The notes beneath the pieces were generated by a model that was given only the letters and a program-made list of their open reading frames with translations, was not told where the DNA came from and ran no database searches. DNA of 64,000 nucleotides. It comes from Bagarius yarrelli. Its lineage: Eukaryota; Chordata; Actinopteri; Siluriformes; Sisoridae. Shown one piece after another: positions 27,301-34,886 of the stretch. The stretch spans positions 1,748,020 through 1,812,019 of the forward strand of contig VCAZ01000096.1 of NCBI GenBank assembly GCA_005784505.1. The letters run 5' to 3'. The first letter of the stretch is position 1; each line of letters begins with the position of its first letter. A program made the position numbers and the translations under genes.

Positions 27301-28635
27301 ATTTTAATTCTACCTTTTTCTGTGTGTTTGTATGAAAGAGAAAGAGAGCATCATTAAATTTTCCTGTTAGTAGCCATTTTAAACCAAGGCTAACTAAAAC
27401 ATAAAAAACATAATTAATTTATTAGCCACAATATAAGGTGTATAGTAACAAAATGTTTAGCACAAGGGGATATCCAACAAAATTTTGAACCCTCTATTAC
27501 TTTCTGTCTCTGTGTTTGTGAGGAAAATTGCCATTTTAAGAACATTACTGTTTGTTAATTAGACAAACACAATACAGGTTGTGTAGTAACAAAAAATTGG
27601 ATTTAGTGACCTAGTTGGAAGTCCAAGGAGATATTTTGCAAATCCAGAATCTTTAAAAAGTAAAACATTTTATATTAGCATAATTTTATTAATAACACAA
27701 CCTGAAAAATATTCATTCTTTCATTAATTTGTTTATTTTTGTCTACTGCTTAATCCTGATCAGTGTGGAATTCATTCAAAGGGTATCACAAGAGCGCTGA
27801 GTAAAAGTCAAAAATACCTACTGGATAGGACCAGTCCATTAAATGATCTTATGTACACACTCATTACTTAATGGCAAATCAAAATCCTACAGGGGTTATG
27901 TAAAATGATAAGAGCTTTAAGATAGCATGGTTAACTGCTACACCAGTTAATATGCTCTTGGTATCTTCAATATCAGATCGAAAATGAGCTGGAAACTTGC
28001 AATATACAGTATCTTGGTCATGTAACCTCATACAAGTTCATTATTAAAATGGCATGGTATAATATTAAAATAGCATAATATACCAAATCACTGACTATCC
28101 ATTGTCCATTTTTTTTATTAAGCTCTCATATACTATATGGCTGTATTAACCATATGGGCATGATTATATTATTAACAACACCAACATAGGTTTTACTAAT
28201 AAAATAATATGCTTTTTTTTTTTTTTTACTGTTTTAGTTTCTGATAAGAGTAGCAGCAAAAGCAAACGTTTTCTGACACCCACGTCCCACACATCTGATT
28301 TTTTATATTTGCTTCTTTCGTTTTAAATTAAAAAGATTTAGCCATGGAAATTACACACACTAATGTCTGAAGATTATTAATTTTAGGGTGCTTATATTTC
28401 TGTCTGCACAAGGAAGAGCTTCAAAATGAAGGTGAAGTATTTACTTATTTATTTTAAACATTTTAGTATCTGTTTGTTTATAATTATAAAAGACATAAAT
28501 ACATTTTAGGAATCCACTTTGTAGTTAAAAAAAAAATACCTCTAAATCAACATAATTAGAATAGTTAACTTAAGCAGCTATGGAATATATAAAAAATGCA
28601 GATATTTTTTTTCTTACCCTTCCAATGAAATTCAT
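626..28635 (-). CDS. elovl2: Very-long-chain fatty acid elongase 2 (whole gene, 8 coding exons)
   Basis: This gene encodes the ER-membrane condensing enzyme that adds two carbons from malonyl-CoA to C20 and C22 polyunsaturated acyl-CoAs, on the route to DHA. Minus-strand coding exons are 28618-28635, 26796-26859, 22407-22594, 21894-21971, 21593-21764, 19519-19643, 1012-1146 and 626-733. All have GT-AG borders and matching phases, and together give 888 nt or 295 residues plus stop, close to the 296 of human ELOVL2. Visible motifs are KLIEFLDT (128-135), the catalytic histidine box HVYHH (151-155), NSFIHVLMYSYY (181-192) and TQAQL (211-215). The C-terminus KHKKQ fits a KxKxx ER-retrieval signal. 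Residue 239 is Cys, as in ELOVL2; ELOVL5 has Trp there. No frameshift or premature stop is seen. Multiple hydrophobic segments fit the family's seven-pass topology. Confidence 0.96.
734..1011 (-). other. elovl2 intron 7
   Basis: Short AT-rich intron with runs of TAAT. Nothing else is seen. Confidence 0.6.
1012..1146 (-). CDS. elovl2: elovl2 coding exon 7
   Basis: The 135-nt exon (45 codons, phase 0) encodes two membrane helices around PCGFPLRCLLFQSSY. The Cys in LRC occupies the position that separates ELOVL2 (Cys) from ELOVL5 (Trp) and has been linked to use of C22 substrates. Its borders are a CAG acceptor and a GTAAG donor. Confidence 0.95.
1147..3534. other. Part of elovl2 intron 6; unassigned block
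   Basis: 1147-1620 is AT-rich intron. From about 1620 to 3180 the base composition rises and short frames open on both strands, which suggests an old repeat, but no family was recognised. A 19-bp-arm hairpin lies at 2849-2895. Confidence 0.4.
2849..2895. repeat. Small inverted repeat
   Basis: Arms 2849-2867 and 2877-2895 (core AAGAACAGC / GCTGTTCTT) pair with one mismatch around a 9-base loop. Confidence 0.7.
3535..3683 (+). repeat. tRNA-derived SINE
   Basis: The head carries a pol III B-box-like GGTTCAATTCC. It is followed by the CTGGGCACCTGAGCAAGGCC body and a tail containing CGCTCTGGATAAGGGTGTCT, typical of widespread teleost SINEs. Confidence 0.8.
3683..4423 (-). mobile_element. Internally deleted Ty3/gypsy-type LTR retrotransposon
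   Basis: A 160-bp segment at 3683-3846 is repeated directly at 4008-4170. On the minus strand the longer copy (4008-4423, starting TGTTATG) behaves as a 5' LTR. It is followed by about 40 bases of leader, a gag start, and then a truncated 3' LTR. All of pol is missing. Confidence 0.7.
3866..3967 (-). pseudogene. gypsy gag N-terminal remnant
   Basis: The frame starts MNPAVERILCLRQGNSS, continues YVEEFCGLCDFTG and then stops. The MNPA start just downstream of an LTR and the EDYV-EFC-L pattern are typical of fish Ty3/gypsy Gag. Only 33 residues remain. Confidence 0.65.
4424..5668. other. elovl2 intron 6, no gene
   Basis: AT-rich sequence with a moderately GC-rich patch at about 5030-5130. No coding region or known repeat was identified. 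Confidence 0.4.
5669..5809. repeat. Long near-perfect hairpin
   Basis: A 45-base arm (5669-5713) is exactly reverse-complementary to 5765-5809. The pairing continues imperfectly for 18 more bases each side, leaving a 15-base loop near 5732-5746. Because of the symmetry both strands translate to the same peptide. Confidence 0.9.
5848..5889. repeat. Second short hairpin
   Basis: Perfect 14-base arms (CCTTTTAGATTACA and its complement) flank a 14-base loop, 38 bases from the larger hairpin. Confidence 0.85.
5890..7073. other. elovl2 intron 6, no gene
   Basis: AT-rich sequence. Short frames at 6333-6648 overlap on opposite strands and have no recognisable product. Confidence 0.4.
7849..8316 (-). 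pseudogene. gypsy reverse transcriptase / RNase H fragment
   Basis: The frame contains FTKFDLHSAYNL (start of the RT palm). It then jumps to the connection region (WRFIHNYS, APITALLK, TTAPILQHS) and the RNase H start VVEVDAFDCGVGAILSQ. The central RT including the YXDD active site is deleted. RNase H continues in broken frames to about 7600 (TDHKHLEYLKSARW). Confidence 0.85.
9707..9955 (-). pseudogene. gypsy gag remnant
   Basis: Gln-rich helix (LLQTANQQLAQQ) followed by LPEKFNGMPECL, the LP-KF-G-P block of fish gypsy Gag. It is truncated at the next frame break. Confidence 0.7.
10694..12242 (-). mobile_element. Tc1/mariner transposon with ~200-bp inverted repeats
   Basis: The right end (12030-12242) and left end (10694-10890) are inverted copies, both holding GATCATCAAACAAATTTAAA and the inner GTGTTTGCCCCC motif. 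The outer ~30 bases of the left repeat are missing. The transposase frame between them is broken. Confidence 0.9.
10881..11722 (-). pseudogene. Tc1-type transposase pseudogene
   Basis: The N-terminal part (11722-11318) has the helix-turn-helix-like TIRKRLGKNSLHGRVPRRK. The C-terminal part (11078-10881) has WPNQSPDLNPIEILWHDLKK, which carries the third acidic residue of the DDE triad. The middle is frameshifted. Confidence 0.9.
12243..12804. other. elovl2 intron 6, no gene
   Basis: AT-rich to 12530, then a GC-richer patch at 12550-12790 with no recognised product. The patch may be old repeat material. Confidence 0.35.
12805..13968 (+). mobile_element. Tc1-type transposon remnant, plus orientation
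   Basis: The sequence is of the same subfamily as minus-strand copies at 38190-39405 and 53900-54965. It shares GTATAAATACACCT, the AAGTCCAAAAAACTCACCAG start region and a tail ending TTCAAGG. The transposase is broken by many stops, including the WSS-like region before 13640. Confidence 0.85.
14075..14266 (+). repeat. 3' end of a non-LTR retrotransposon
   Basis: TTGCACATTTCACTT, GCACCAAGGGTCCTGG and a tail of AATGACAATAAAGC followed by repeated CTTGAA. This is the usual 3' UTR and tail of fish LINEs. Confidence 0.7.
14270..14900. other. elovl2 intron 6, unassigned
   Basis: 14270-14470 resembles a retroviral leader in composition but has no proof of origin. 14500-14900 is AT-rich. Confidence 0.3.
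15185..15345 (+). pseudogene. ERV Gag-like fragment
   Basis: An open stretch reading about 45 residues with WQVVKLFINSD and SRDWWKAYDTVL, followed by a stop. The assignment to Gag is from its position ahead of pol and its helical character, not from a diagnostic motif. Confidence 0.4.
15525..15944 (+). other. Open frame of 139 codons inside the ERV
   Basis: A lysine-rich frame with no recognised domain, in the position expected for the Gag-Pol region of the retroviral remnant. It could be chance-open remnant sequence. No function is proposed. Confidence 0.35.
16020..16364 (+). pseudogene. ERV RT connection and RNase H, 5' part
   Basis: Motifs AFESLKK, an APAL/PNY-type stretch, and VEKSMPLCYRAIA mark the end of reverse transcriptase and start of RNase H. 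Several in-frame stops break it. It ends abruptly where the LINE begins. Confidence 0.75.
16371..17062 (-). mobile_element. L2/CR1-type LINE 3' end, inserted in the ERV
   Basis: The minus-strand frame 17055-16585 carries the conserved C-terminal part of the reverse transcriptase (GQSRLHLLRRLRSFGV, LLRTFYDSVVASAI, VVCWGAGS). The 3' end is marked by a (GATAA)n tract at 16371-16408, the usual tail of this fish LINE group. ERV RNase H resumes directly afterwards at about 17066. Confidence 0.9.
17208..17606 (+). pseudogene. ERV integrase core fragment
   Basis: The frame has the integrase core pattern: MDFVY, then KRYLLVAEDRFKRWVEA, IPKLGIPKQLSSDNGVHF. The second catalytic Asp lies in SSDNG. The first catalytic Asp of the DDE triad may be the one in MDF. 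Sequence to 17700 holds frameshifted C-terminal integrase. Confidence 0.85.
17735..18165 (+). pseudogene. ERV gag end and protease-like fragment
   Basis: A segment near 17735-17775 repeats one at 15355-15400 (AACCAGAAGTGCAAATAG). Near 18100 a short frame has the retropepsin signature LID-GAT, with Asn in place of the usual Thr. It lies after integrase, which is not the normal order. Confidence 0.55.
18480..18710 (+). repeat. Possible retroviral LTR
   Basis: A GC-richer segment ending CTCTTTTTACCA is followed by TTTGGCACTGAAATC, which resembles a primer-binding site. No second copy was found in the window, so the identification is weak. Confidence 0.3.
18711..19518 (-). other. elovl2 intron 6, no gene
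   Basis: AT-rich. Nothing recognisable up to the exon 6 donor. Confidence 0.4.
19519..19643 (-). CDS. elovl2: elovl2 coding exon 6
   Basis: The 125-nt exon completes Ser174, reads FFGPTLNSF, continues into HVLMYSYYGL, and ends TQAQL. These are the third and fourth conserved elongase boxes. The next exon lies over 18 kb away because this intron has filled with mobile elements. Confidence 0.96.
19866..21565 (-). mobile_element. DIRS-like tyrosine-recombinase retrotransposon
   Basis: The two ends are inverted copies: 19930-20045 and 21420-21545 share CACGTTTGGGAGCCC, GAGCAGAATTTGC and GGGTATAAATA in opposite orientations. Inverted rather than direct terminal repeats are a hallmark of DIRS elements. 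A minus-strand Gag-like frame (20894-20544) contains HLWLNLADM and frameshifted DTVEEFFQQFSAVK. Most of RT and the recombinase is deleted. Confidence 0.8.
20544..20894 (-). pseudogene. DIRS gag-like fragment
   Basis: Begins MVQDHHLWLNLADM-E-EK-RF-DA, the conserved end of fish DIRS Gag. It then continues in a second frame. At the 3' side the frame reads PKRAQAMLKC, which belongs to the DIRS RT/RNase H region, so the part between is missing. Confidence 0.7.
21593..21764 (-). CDS. elovl2: elovl2 coding exon 5 (catalytic HXXHH)
   Basis: The 172-nt exon starts VAKVLWWYYF, contains KLIEFLDT and the diiron-type histidine box HVYHH, and ends in the first base of Ser174. These are the signature residues of the ELO family. 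Its donor is GTAAG. Confidence 0.97.
21894..21971 (-). CDS. elovl2: elovl2 coding exon 4
   Basis: This 78-nt exon (26 codons, phase 0 to 0) encodes the loop ending in GKGDIR just before VAKVLWWYYF. The acceptor is ACAG and the donor is GTAAGT. The loop is the least conserved part of the protein. Confidence 0.93.
22407..22594 (-). CDS. elovl2: elovl2 coding exon 3
   Basis: The 188-nt exon begins with the DPRVRGW box shared by ELOVL2 and ELOVL5. It carries the first two hydrophobic helices (around LVLTFIYLLIVYFG and LYNFGVTLLSFYML). Its acceptor is TAG and its donor is GTAAGA. Confidence 0.96.
22595..23783. other. elovl2 intron 2, mostly featureless
   Basis: AT-rich, except for a GC-richer stretch with an open frame at 22817-23026. 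Confidence 0.4.
22817..23026 (+). other. Unrecognised open frame in a GC-richer patch
   Basis: The frame ends with a hydrophobic segment (VMGVAILCVWATYC) and a short polar tail (AQEPDPKPAEDP, then LNATPGEAYAL and TGA). That resembles the end of a small single-pass membrane protein, possibly a processed copy. It lies antisense to elovl2. No family could be assigned. Confidence 0.3.
23784..24335. repeat. Tandem repeat of ~160-166-bp units
   Basis: The start motif (C/T)AGTGTCAA recurs at 23784, 23944, 24107 and 24273. Each unit also carries CAATAA..., TTC-TT--TTCCACAGAC and a GATGTTG-ATTCCAAAAT block. There are about three and a half units with moderate divergence. Confidence 0.8.
24338..24379. 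repeat. (TA)n microsatellite
   Basis: About 21 uninterrupted TA units, directly after the tandem repeat. Confidence 0.95.
24380..26795. other. elovl2 intron 2, mostly featureless
   Basis: AT-rich. An unrecognised frame lies at 25502-25690. 26050-26420 is slightly GC-richer without a recognised product. Confidence 0.35.
25502..25690 (-). other. Unrecognised 62-codon open frame
   Basis: The frame has a protein-like composition (LITRTTFRTSDLFYMDQP, IPLRFKGMTYNG). It could be a remnant of a mobile-element or virus-derived gene. No family was recognised and no splice signals frame it. Confidence 0.25.
26796..26859 (-). CDS. elovl2: elovl2 coding exon 2
   Basis: The 64-nt exon reads NYVFAIDTWLNSAVDKLFGER and then the first base of an Asp codon completed in exon 3. 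Its acceptor is CAG and its donor is GTTTGT. It encodes the cytosolic or lumenal N-terminal segment before the first membrane helix. Confidence 0.92.
26860..28617 (-). other. elovl2 intron 1
   Basis: AT-rich. No gene or recognised repeat. Confidence 0.5.
28618..28635 (-). CDS. elovl2: elovl2 coding exon 1
   Basis: This exon has 18 coding bases, MNFIGR, from an ATG at 28633-28635 to a consensus GTAAG donor. It ends in phase 0 and joins exon 2 (NYVFAIDTW). The start was chosen because it is the only ATG in frame next to a good donor, and because the resulting N-terminus has the family's usual length. Confidence 0.85.
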
Positions 28636-28860
28636 GACTAGGCTTAGTAGTTCTCAAGCAACAAAATTATTTTACTTGGTGACCAAAACTTGCTGCCTGT
28701 TACTGAATATCGACACCGCTCCTGTTTTGCCGCTGCGGTTGTGACATGAACTCGCGGTACTGACTGGTATAAGGTGCATGATGGGCGGGACTACTCTGCC
28801 CGAAGTTAGTAGTTATTAGCACATGTTGCTAAATTTACCAGGTTTTCGGAGGAAATTCTG
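28636..28860 (-). promoter_or_regulatory. elovl2 5' UTR and probable promoter
   Basis: The stretch upstream of the elovl2 ATG is richer in GC than its surroundings. It holds a GC box (minus-strand CCCGCCC at 28783-28789) of the kind bound by Sp-family factors, plus several isolated CpGs. There is no clear TATA box, and the transcription start is not visible. Confidence 0.5.
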
Positions 28861-29646
28861 GTGACGAATGGAAAATCCAAGAATTATTTTTCTCAGTAAT
28901 ACTGTATTATTATGGTGCACAAAAGCCCGATGGTTAATACAAAAATACGGTTAACAATAGATAACAAAAATGTGATTGCACTTATAGAAATTCTAAATCC
29001 TAGCAGTGTAATCCTACAACGCAGTGATGTTTAGAAAAGTTTACAGGTAGAACTTTTTTGGACAGGTTTTTTGGTAAATTTGTAATAATTTTTTCATTAT
29101 TTTAACTGTATAACTCAAATCACAGCACGATGTATTCATCGTCAGTGAAGACAAGCATTTTATTTGTTTGCAGTAATTAGAGGTAACATTTAGCTGAAAT
29201 TAACTATTGAGTAATCGATTTATTGTGTATTATACCAGAACTAAGGCGCGTGCCCGAGCCGTCTGAACAAGGTCTCAAGGCGTGCATGCGCACAGGTTCG
29301 CGCTTATTGGCATAGGTCCATCCCAGAGTGAGCGTGAATGGCTGTGAAGTAGTGGGCTGATGACGGATAGGTGGGGTGACGCTGCTCATGCTTTCTGGTT
29401 GGTCCTCTTGCAAAATAGGGGTACACGTGCCAATAAAACCGATAAGAACACCGGTGATCAGACAGGGTTAAAGGGTAGAATTTGATTACATTATCGTTCT
29501 CTACATTTTAATTGATGACACTTAGACGATAGGTTATTATTCTTAAAAATTTTTTATAAATATAAATTGAATTTAAACTTTGTAATTATTTGTTTTGAAT
29601 TTCTATATTTTGCTATAACAAGTAACTATGCAAGAAGAAATAGGCT
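28861..29646. other. Intergenic, no gene
   Basis: A GC-richer stretch at 29240-29460 lies upstream of the elovl2 promoter. No motif supports a function. Confidence 0.35.
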
Positions 29647-30050
29647 GTATTACATTAACACTTAATACTGTTTACTAATATAGAAGTGAGATTAACAGTA
29701 ATTAATAGCTGATTTAGGTCAAAGGTAGTTTATTTTTATTTATTTGATAATTACTGAAAAAAAATTAACTTGAGAACTACCTGAAAACTTTGACCACTTA
29801 ATAACTAATTAATTAATTACAGATTGAAGTTGTGACTTTTACCAATGCATAAATTGATATATGCTTTCAGTTAATTTAAAGTTTCAAAAAAAAATAATAA
29901 TAACAATAATTTCTTTAAAAATGTAAATAATTAGGCAGTGATTGTGAAAAGCTTACAACTGGATTAGTTAACAATTATGAGCTCCATTCAGTTAATGAAG
30001 GATGAAATAAATAATGATGGTCTTTTGTCAAAAACAATTTGCATTACATA
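29647..30050. mobile_element. MITE, partial copy
   Basis: Related to the fuller copy at 42804-44112. Shared stretches include TATTTGATAAT, TAACTAATTAATTAAT and GAGCTCCATTCAGTTAATGA. The terminal repeats are not complete here. Confidence 0.55.
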
Positions 30051-30127
30051 TAAAGCTGTTTAGTATGTGTTATAAAATATGTTGAATAATGTATTTAAAT
30101 ACTTGTAAAATCTGTCGTCCAAACCAA

Positions 30128-30140
30128 CCCCCCCCCCCCC
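30128..30140. repeat. Poly-C tract
   Basis: 13 consecutive C. Confidence 0.95.
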
Positions 30141-30267
30141 ATGTCTCCAGGTTATGATGCAGTTTCCTGAACTATAGTTCCAGGAGGAAACCAGATGCCG
30201 TATCGCAATGAAACACATTGCTCTAAGAAAAACACAAAGTAACACAGTCATACAAAAGAAATACAGT

Positions 30268-30946
30268 CATACCACCTGTGAAACATGTAGGTAGAAGTGT
30301 CCAGGTTTGGGAATGCTTTGCTGCAGCAGGGCCTGGCCAGCTATACTCATAGAATGCACTATGAATTCTACTGTGTATCAGAGGGTGCTTGAGGAACATT
30401 TGGGACCATCTCTAAAGCTGAACCAGAACTGGACCCTGTAACATGACAATGACCCAAAACATAGCAGTAAATCCACTAAGGACTGGCTGAAAACTAAGAA
30501 AAAGAAAGTGTTAAAATGGCCCAGCGAGAGCCCAGATCTGAATCCCATTGAGATGCAGTGGGGTGACTTGAAACGGGCTGGACATGCAAGAAACCCCGTT
30601 GAACATCTTACAGCAGAAATAAATCTGCATAATGAAGTTGGGAAAACCTTCCTCAGACTGATGTCAGAGACTGGTAGATGGCTACAAGAAGAATCTTATT
30701 GAAGTTATTTCAGTCAAAGAGGGTAACACTAGCTTTTAAGTGGTAGGGTGTCCTAACTTTTTCCTCAGTTAGAAGACACATTTTTGTTGAAATCTTTTGT
30801 GTAATAAAACAATTTTAATTTTTGTTGTTTAGTTGAAATTAAGTTACTCTCTCTGAAAAAAAATGTAATATTTCTTAATATGTTTCTTAATAAAGAACTA
30901 AATATTTAACGGGGCGTCCTAATAGTTTTTTACATGACACTTAAAA
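30268..30946 (+). mobile_element. 5'-truncated Tc1 transposon
   Basis: The transposase remnant has the WPSESPDLNPIEMQWGDLKR block (30520-30580). The end AGTTTTTTACATGAC matches the terminal repeat of the complete copy at 46984-48544. The first half is missing. Confidence 0.85.
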
Positions 30947-32139
30947 AATTAGCGTGCGAAAAATTATTAGACACTTCCCATTTCTCATTTCTAGCCTCGG
31001 CAAACAGTTTGAGATATCTAAATTCCCCATGGCAATTTTGCATCCGTAATATCTTCAAATTATGTTTACCAAGTTTGATGGCATTCAGCTTGAAATCGTA
31101 GCACAGCATGTGTTTTCACAAAACCACTAGAAGCTTACTTCCTGTTGGACAGAGTGCTGCACAAAGTCAGCCTGATGAGATTTATACCCCTATGAATTTA
31201 GGTGACTGTTGTTTAAAGGTGTGCGCTACAGAAGGTTTTAAAAAGGTTTATTTTAAGCTACCCACCATAGGATGGTCGCAGATTCCAACGTGTGTAAAGT
31301 TTCAGGCTCAGGCTTACTGCCACTTGGTGGCTTTGAGAAAACAGCAATGGTGGCCAACATGCAATTAAAGTGTTAAATATATGTTCCAAACTTCCTGCTG
31401 CCAGGTGGTATGACTATAATAATAGTGGTGGTGGTATGACTATAATAATATTAGCGTTTAGCAAATCTTTAGGTCAAAAGTACTATCAAGCAAGTGAAGT
31501 TTGGTACATATTATACATTGCATGTTTAAGTGAGTGTAAAACATGATAGAGCAATTCAAATAGGGACTTAGGTTCATTAGGTGCACGAACCCTAATGATA
31601 GTCCTTAGAAGAATTAGGCTCTGCATCATTTGGTCCCATTCTTGCCTAATACAGGTTTCTAGCTGCATAAGTTTATGGTTGTCTTTGATTTATTTTCGTA
31701 TGCACATATGCAGCCCATACCATCACTGGTATTTAAACTGAATGTTGGTTTTTGAGCTAAACACACTGAAAAGTCTCCCTCCTCTTTAGCCCGGAGCACA
31801 TGGCGTCCGTGATTTCCAACAAAAATATCAAATTTGAACTAATTTGAGAAATAGTTTTAATCGTTTGTGCTCTGTTTGTGCTGTAATATAAAATATTTAT
31901 TTAAATGTCATTCTTTGGTCACTTATCCCCCACATGCCCCAAAGTCACCTAAAATAGCATTGTTTGTTAGTGCTCTGTTCGTGCTGATGTGCTACTAATA
32001 ATATACTTGCACAAACCAGCAGAAAGGAACGGGAGCATTACTGGGTCAATCCTTGTGCAAGCCAGTCAGGCTGCTGGAGGAACCAGCTCATAAACCTGAT
32101 GAGCATCTGAAAACGATTGCAGCATCTGAAAACGACTTG
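30947..32139. other. Intergenic, no gene
   Basis: Moderate AT content. A short TGACTATAATAATA duplication lies at about 31410-31450. No coding signal. Confidence 0.4.
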
Positions 32140-32990
32140 ATTCCGTCGAAGTGAATGACTCTACTGAGCTGGGTCCTTCTGGATCTGACCATCAGTCAGA
32201 GCTTGACCCAAGATGGCAGACGTACCAGCCTTGGCAGCAAAAGCCATCAGGTTGCAGTGGTGTCCTCCACCCTGCCGTAAACTGTTAAGGCTGGATAATC
32301 GGTTCCTGGGTGCAGGCTGCTCGAGAGAGTCATATAAGGCGTGTAAGTTTTACTCTGCCCTAGTGGCAAAGGCACAGTCGGTGGATATGCCACCCTGCAG
32401 GTAAACCAGGCAATAAGCCACATCCTGCCTTGGCGGAAAGTATCTTTAGGACTGTTGGGCTCGGCTATGTGACGTCCTGCGTGCAGAGGTTGCATTCCTT
32501 CTTCAGAAGGACGAGATTGAGCCTGTCCTCTGGGCTGAGATGAAGCAGGGGTTTTATATCTCCTACGTTATTGTGCCCAAGAAAGGACGTGCATATCAGT
32601 GCGAGGTTCTCCCCTTTTGGCTGTCTCTGTATCTGCATATCTTTACTAAGCTCACGACAGCTGCCTTAAAGGTGGGGCATACGCATCCTCAATTATCTTC
32701 TCAATTATCTATTAACGGCTAATCCTAATTCACTTGCGAGAAATTGTGGTTGCGCACAGGGACAGGGTCAACTGTGCAGCGTGTGTCTTTTCTCTTTGTC
32801 TGGACAATGCTGAACTCGTTCATGATGACAAGAGAAAGAGCTCAGGCGATGCTAAAATGTGTGAGATTCCTTAAGCGCAGCTCAGAGGCTACTAGGGCAT
32901 TTGGCATCCTTGGCTGTGCTGGACCCACTAGGCCTAATGCATGAAACCGCTTCAGCACTGGCTTCACAACCCGGTCCCGAGATGATTATA
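32140..32990 (+). mobile_element. DIRS-like fragment (Gag and RT pieces)
   Basis: The Gag-like start ALAAKAIRLQWCPPPC is shared with 34538-34700. RT pieces follow: EMKQGFYISYVIVPKKGR, then a jump to YQCEVLPFWLSL and, near 32850, RERAQAMLKCVRFLKR. The RT active-site region is deleted. Confidence 0.75.
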
Positions 32991-32999
32991 GCGTCACCA

Positions 33000-33847
33000 A
33001 ACCGTTAGTCCATGAAAAGACATCTCATTTTGACCAATTTGTTGTGTTAATGTTCTAACCAAATGTCTACTAAAATGCCGTATTGAATGTGAAATGACCA
33101 ACTTGCACTACAAGATCATTAAAGAAAATCCTGGTGTGACCTTTACTGTAAATGAATGTGGTGTTGATGCCAGATGTTTCACAAACATCAAGAAAAAAAA
33201 TCATGATTGTAAGAGCAATGTCGAATAAATGGAATGACATGCTGCATATGAGTATTAATTGTGGTAAAACCGATTTCTGTAACTATGAGAAAAATACTAG
33301 ACCTGTTGTCTGAATGTGGTAGTGTAATGCATAACAGATCTGTGTGTAGACACACTTTCAAGAAATGATCAGTTTGATGTTTGTGAAGTTGTTGAAACAT
33401 TGACTGATTACCTTCTAGAGTGGAACATTGTAATGTTAAAGTTTTTTTCACTACATTGTTAATATGTCATGTCATTTTGTTTATTGGTTTTCTTTTTCAG
33501 TTTAAAAATAAATAAATAAATAAAAACTTGCTTAAATCCCCTGTGTCACTGTTTGTGCATAGTCTAATGCATCAATGTCTGATCAAATACTAGACAAGAT
33601 TTAATATACCCTTCTAGGCTTGGTTCTTTAACCGCTTTTTACCTTCTAAAAACACCGGGGTTAGAAATGGTACTTTTTTGGTAAGCATCTTTATCAGCTA
33701 GCCAGTCTGAAATCTGGTTATCTGTTAAGCCAGTGAAGATGCTTTTGTCTATGGCATGGACATGCAGTTTCAAGCAGATCTACTTAATATGTCAGCCTAT
33801 CAACAACTATTTTTGTTGACAAGTATAGATCTACTGAGTAAATAAGT
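33000..33847 (+). other. Polinton 5' flank
   Basis: Non-coding or broken sequence before the integrase piece. 33200-33840 is also found, inverted, at 37340-37820 (for example GCCAGTCTGAAATCTGGTTA). Confidence 0.5.
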
Positions 33848-34342
33848 ATGGATGTAAAATATGCATATGTATTAAAAGACAATAGCGGGTTAGAGGCGGA
33901 AAATGCCTTTGAATCCATCCTAAAAGAAGGACGAGTATCACTGAAATTACAAACAGATGTATCACTGAAATTACAAACGGTGTCTTTTTTAACAAACAAT
34001 TTCAAAAAGTACATCTCACATTTTGCAACAGCCACTGAATTAAAAGCTTGTGTTGGCAAATGTTTTAGTAGAAACTTAAAAAGTCAAATGTGGAGATATG
34101 TAACAGCTACAAGCATCAAGATAAGACCATTTGATGTATGCAAAGAAAATGTGTCTGTGGTTCTACATAACCTATATGTGTCTAGGGGTTCACACAGTAT
34201 CGGGACTGTGTTTAAATTTAAGATTGGTGACACAGTTAGAATCTCTGAAAGGGCCCGTTGCCAAGAGGTTATGTTACACACAAGAATTTTTCAATGTAAT
34301 AATGCGCATCCCACGGAATCCACCTGTTTAAAGATTAATTGA
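33848..34342 (+). pseudogene. Polinton/Maverick-type integrase fragment
   Basis: The frame has blocks typical of Polinton retroviral-like integrases: a SILKEGRVSLKLQTD strand ahead of a catalytic Asp, KIRPFDVCKENVSVV, and FKFKIGDTVRIS (chromodomain-proximal region). The stretch between them is collapsed, so catalytic residues are missing. Sequence to 34440 continues the C-terminus. Confidence 0.75.
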
Positions 34343-34440
34343 CTATGAAGGGGGTATTATTGATGATGTTTTTCATAAATAAGTCTTTGGACTACTTTAT
34401 AAAAGAAAAATTTGGTCAATGTACAGACACCCTAAAAACA

Positions 34441-34886
34441 TCTCGGTTACTCAGGTAACCCTCATTCCCTGATGGAGGGAATGGAGACGTTGTGTCAAAT
34501 GATGACATTAGGGGTCACATGAACCTGGAAGTGCAAGATGGCAGCCATACTGACCCGGGCAGCCAAGGCCATAGGGTTGCAGTGGTGTCCTCCACCCTGC
34601 TACGAATGGTCATGGCCGGACAATGCTACCTCTGGACAGGCTGCGTCCGCCCTACATGCCATGGCCACCCTGCAGGTCTACCAGGCACAGGCATTTAAAG
34701 AGCTACACAATGGGGACCCAACCCAGAGCTTCTGCAGGAACTGCGCTCTGTGTCCAACTACACCCTTTTGGCAACGAAGGTCACAGCGCAGCCTCTGGGG
34801 AGGGAAATGGCTTTGGCACTGGCACAATGGTAGCAGATTTAAAGCAGGTGGGGACAATTTCCTGGGCCAAGGACAGATTAAAGATG
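34441..34886 (+). mobile_element. DIRS-like 5' end and Gag fragment
   Basis: Begins with the family's terminal sequence (CTCGGTTACTCAGGTAACC, then GATGGAGGGAATGGAGACG) and runs into Gag-like RAAKAIGLQWCPPPCYEW and ALHAMATLQVYQAQAFKEL. It sits directly at the end of the Polinton piece. Confidence 0.8.

Noticed and set aside
33848..34342. Host gene of 164 codons
   Set aside because: Motifs are those of Polinton integrase, with internal collapse and an inverted copy nearby.
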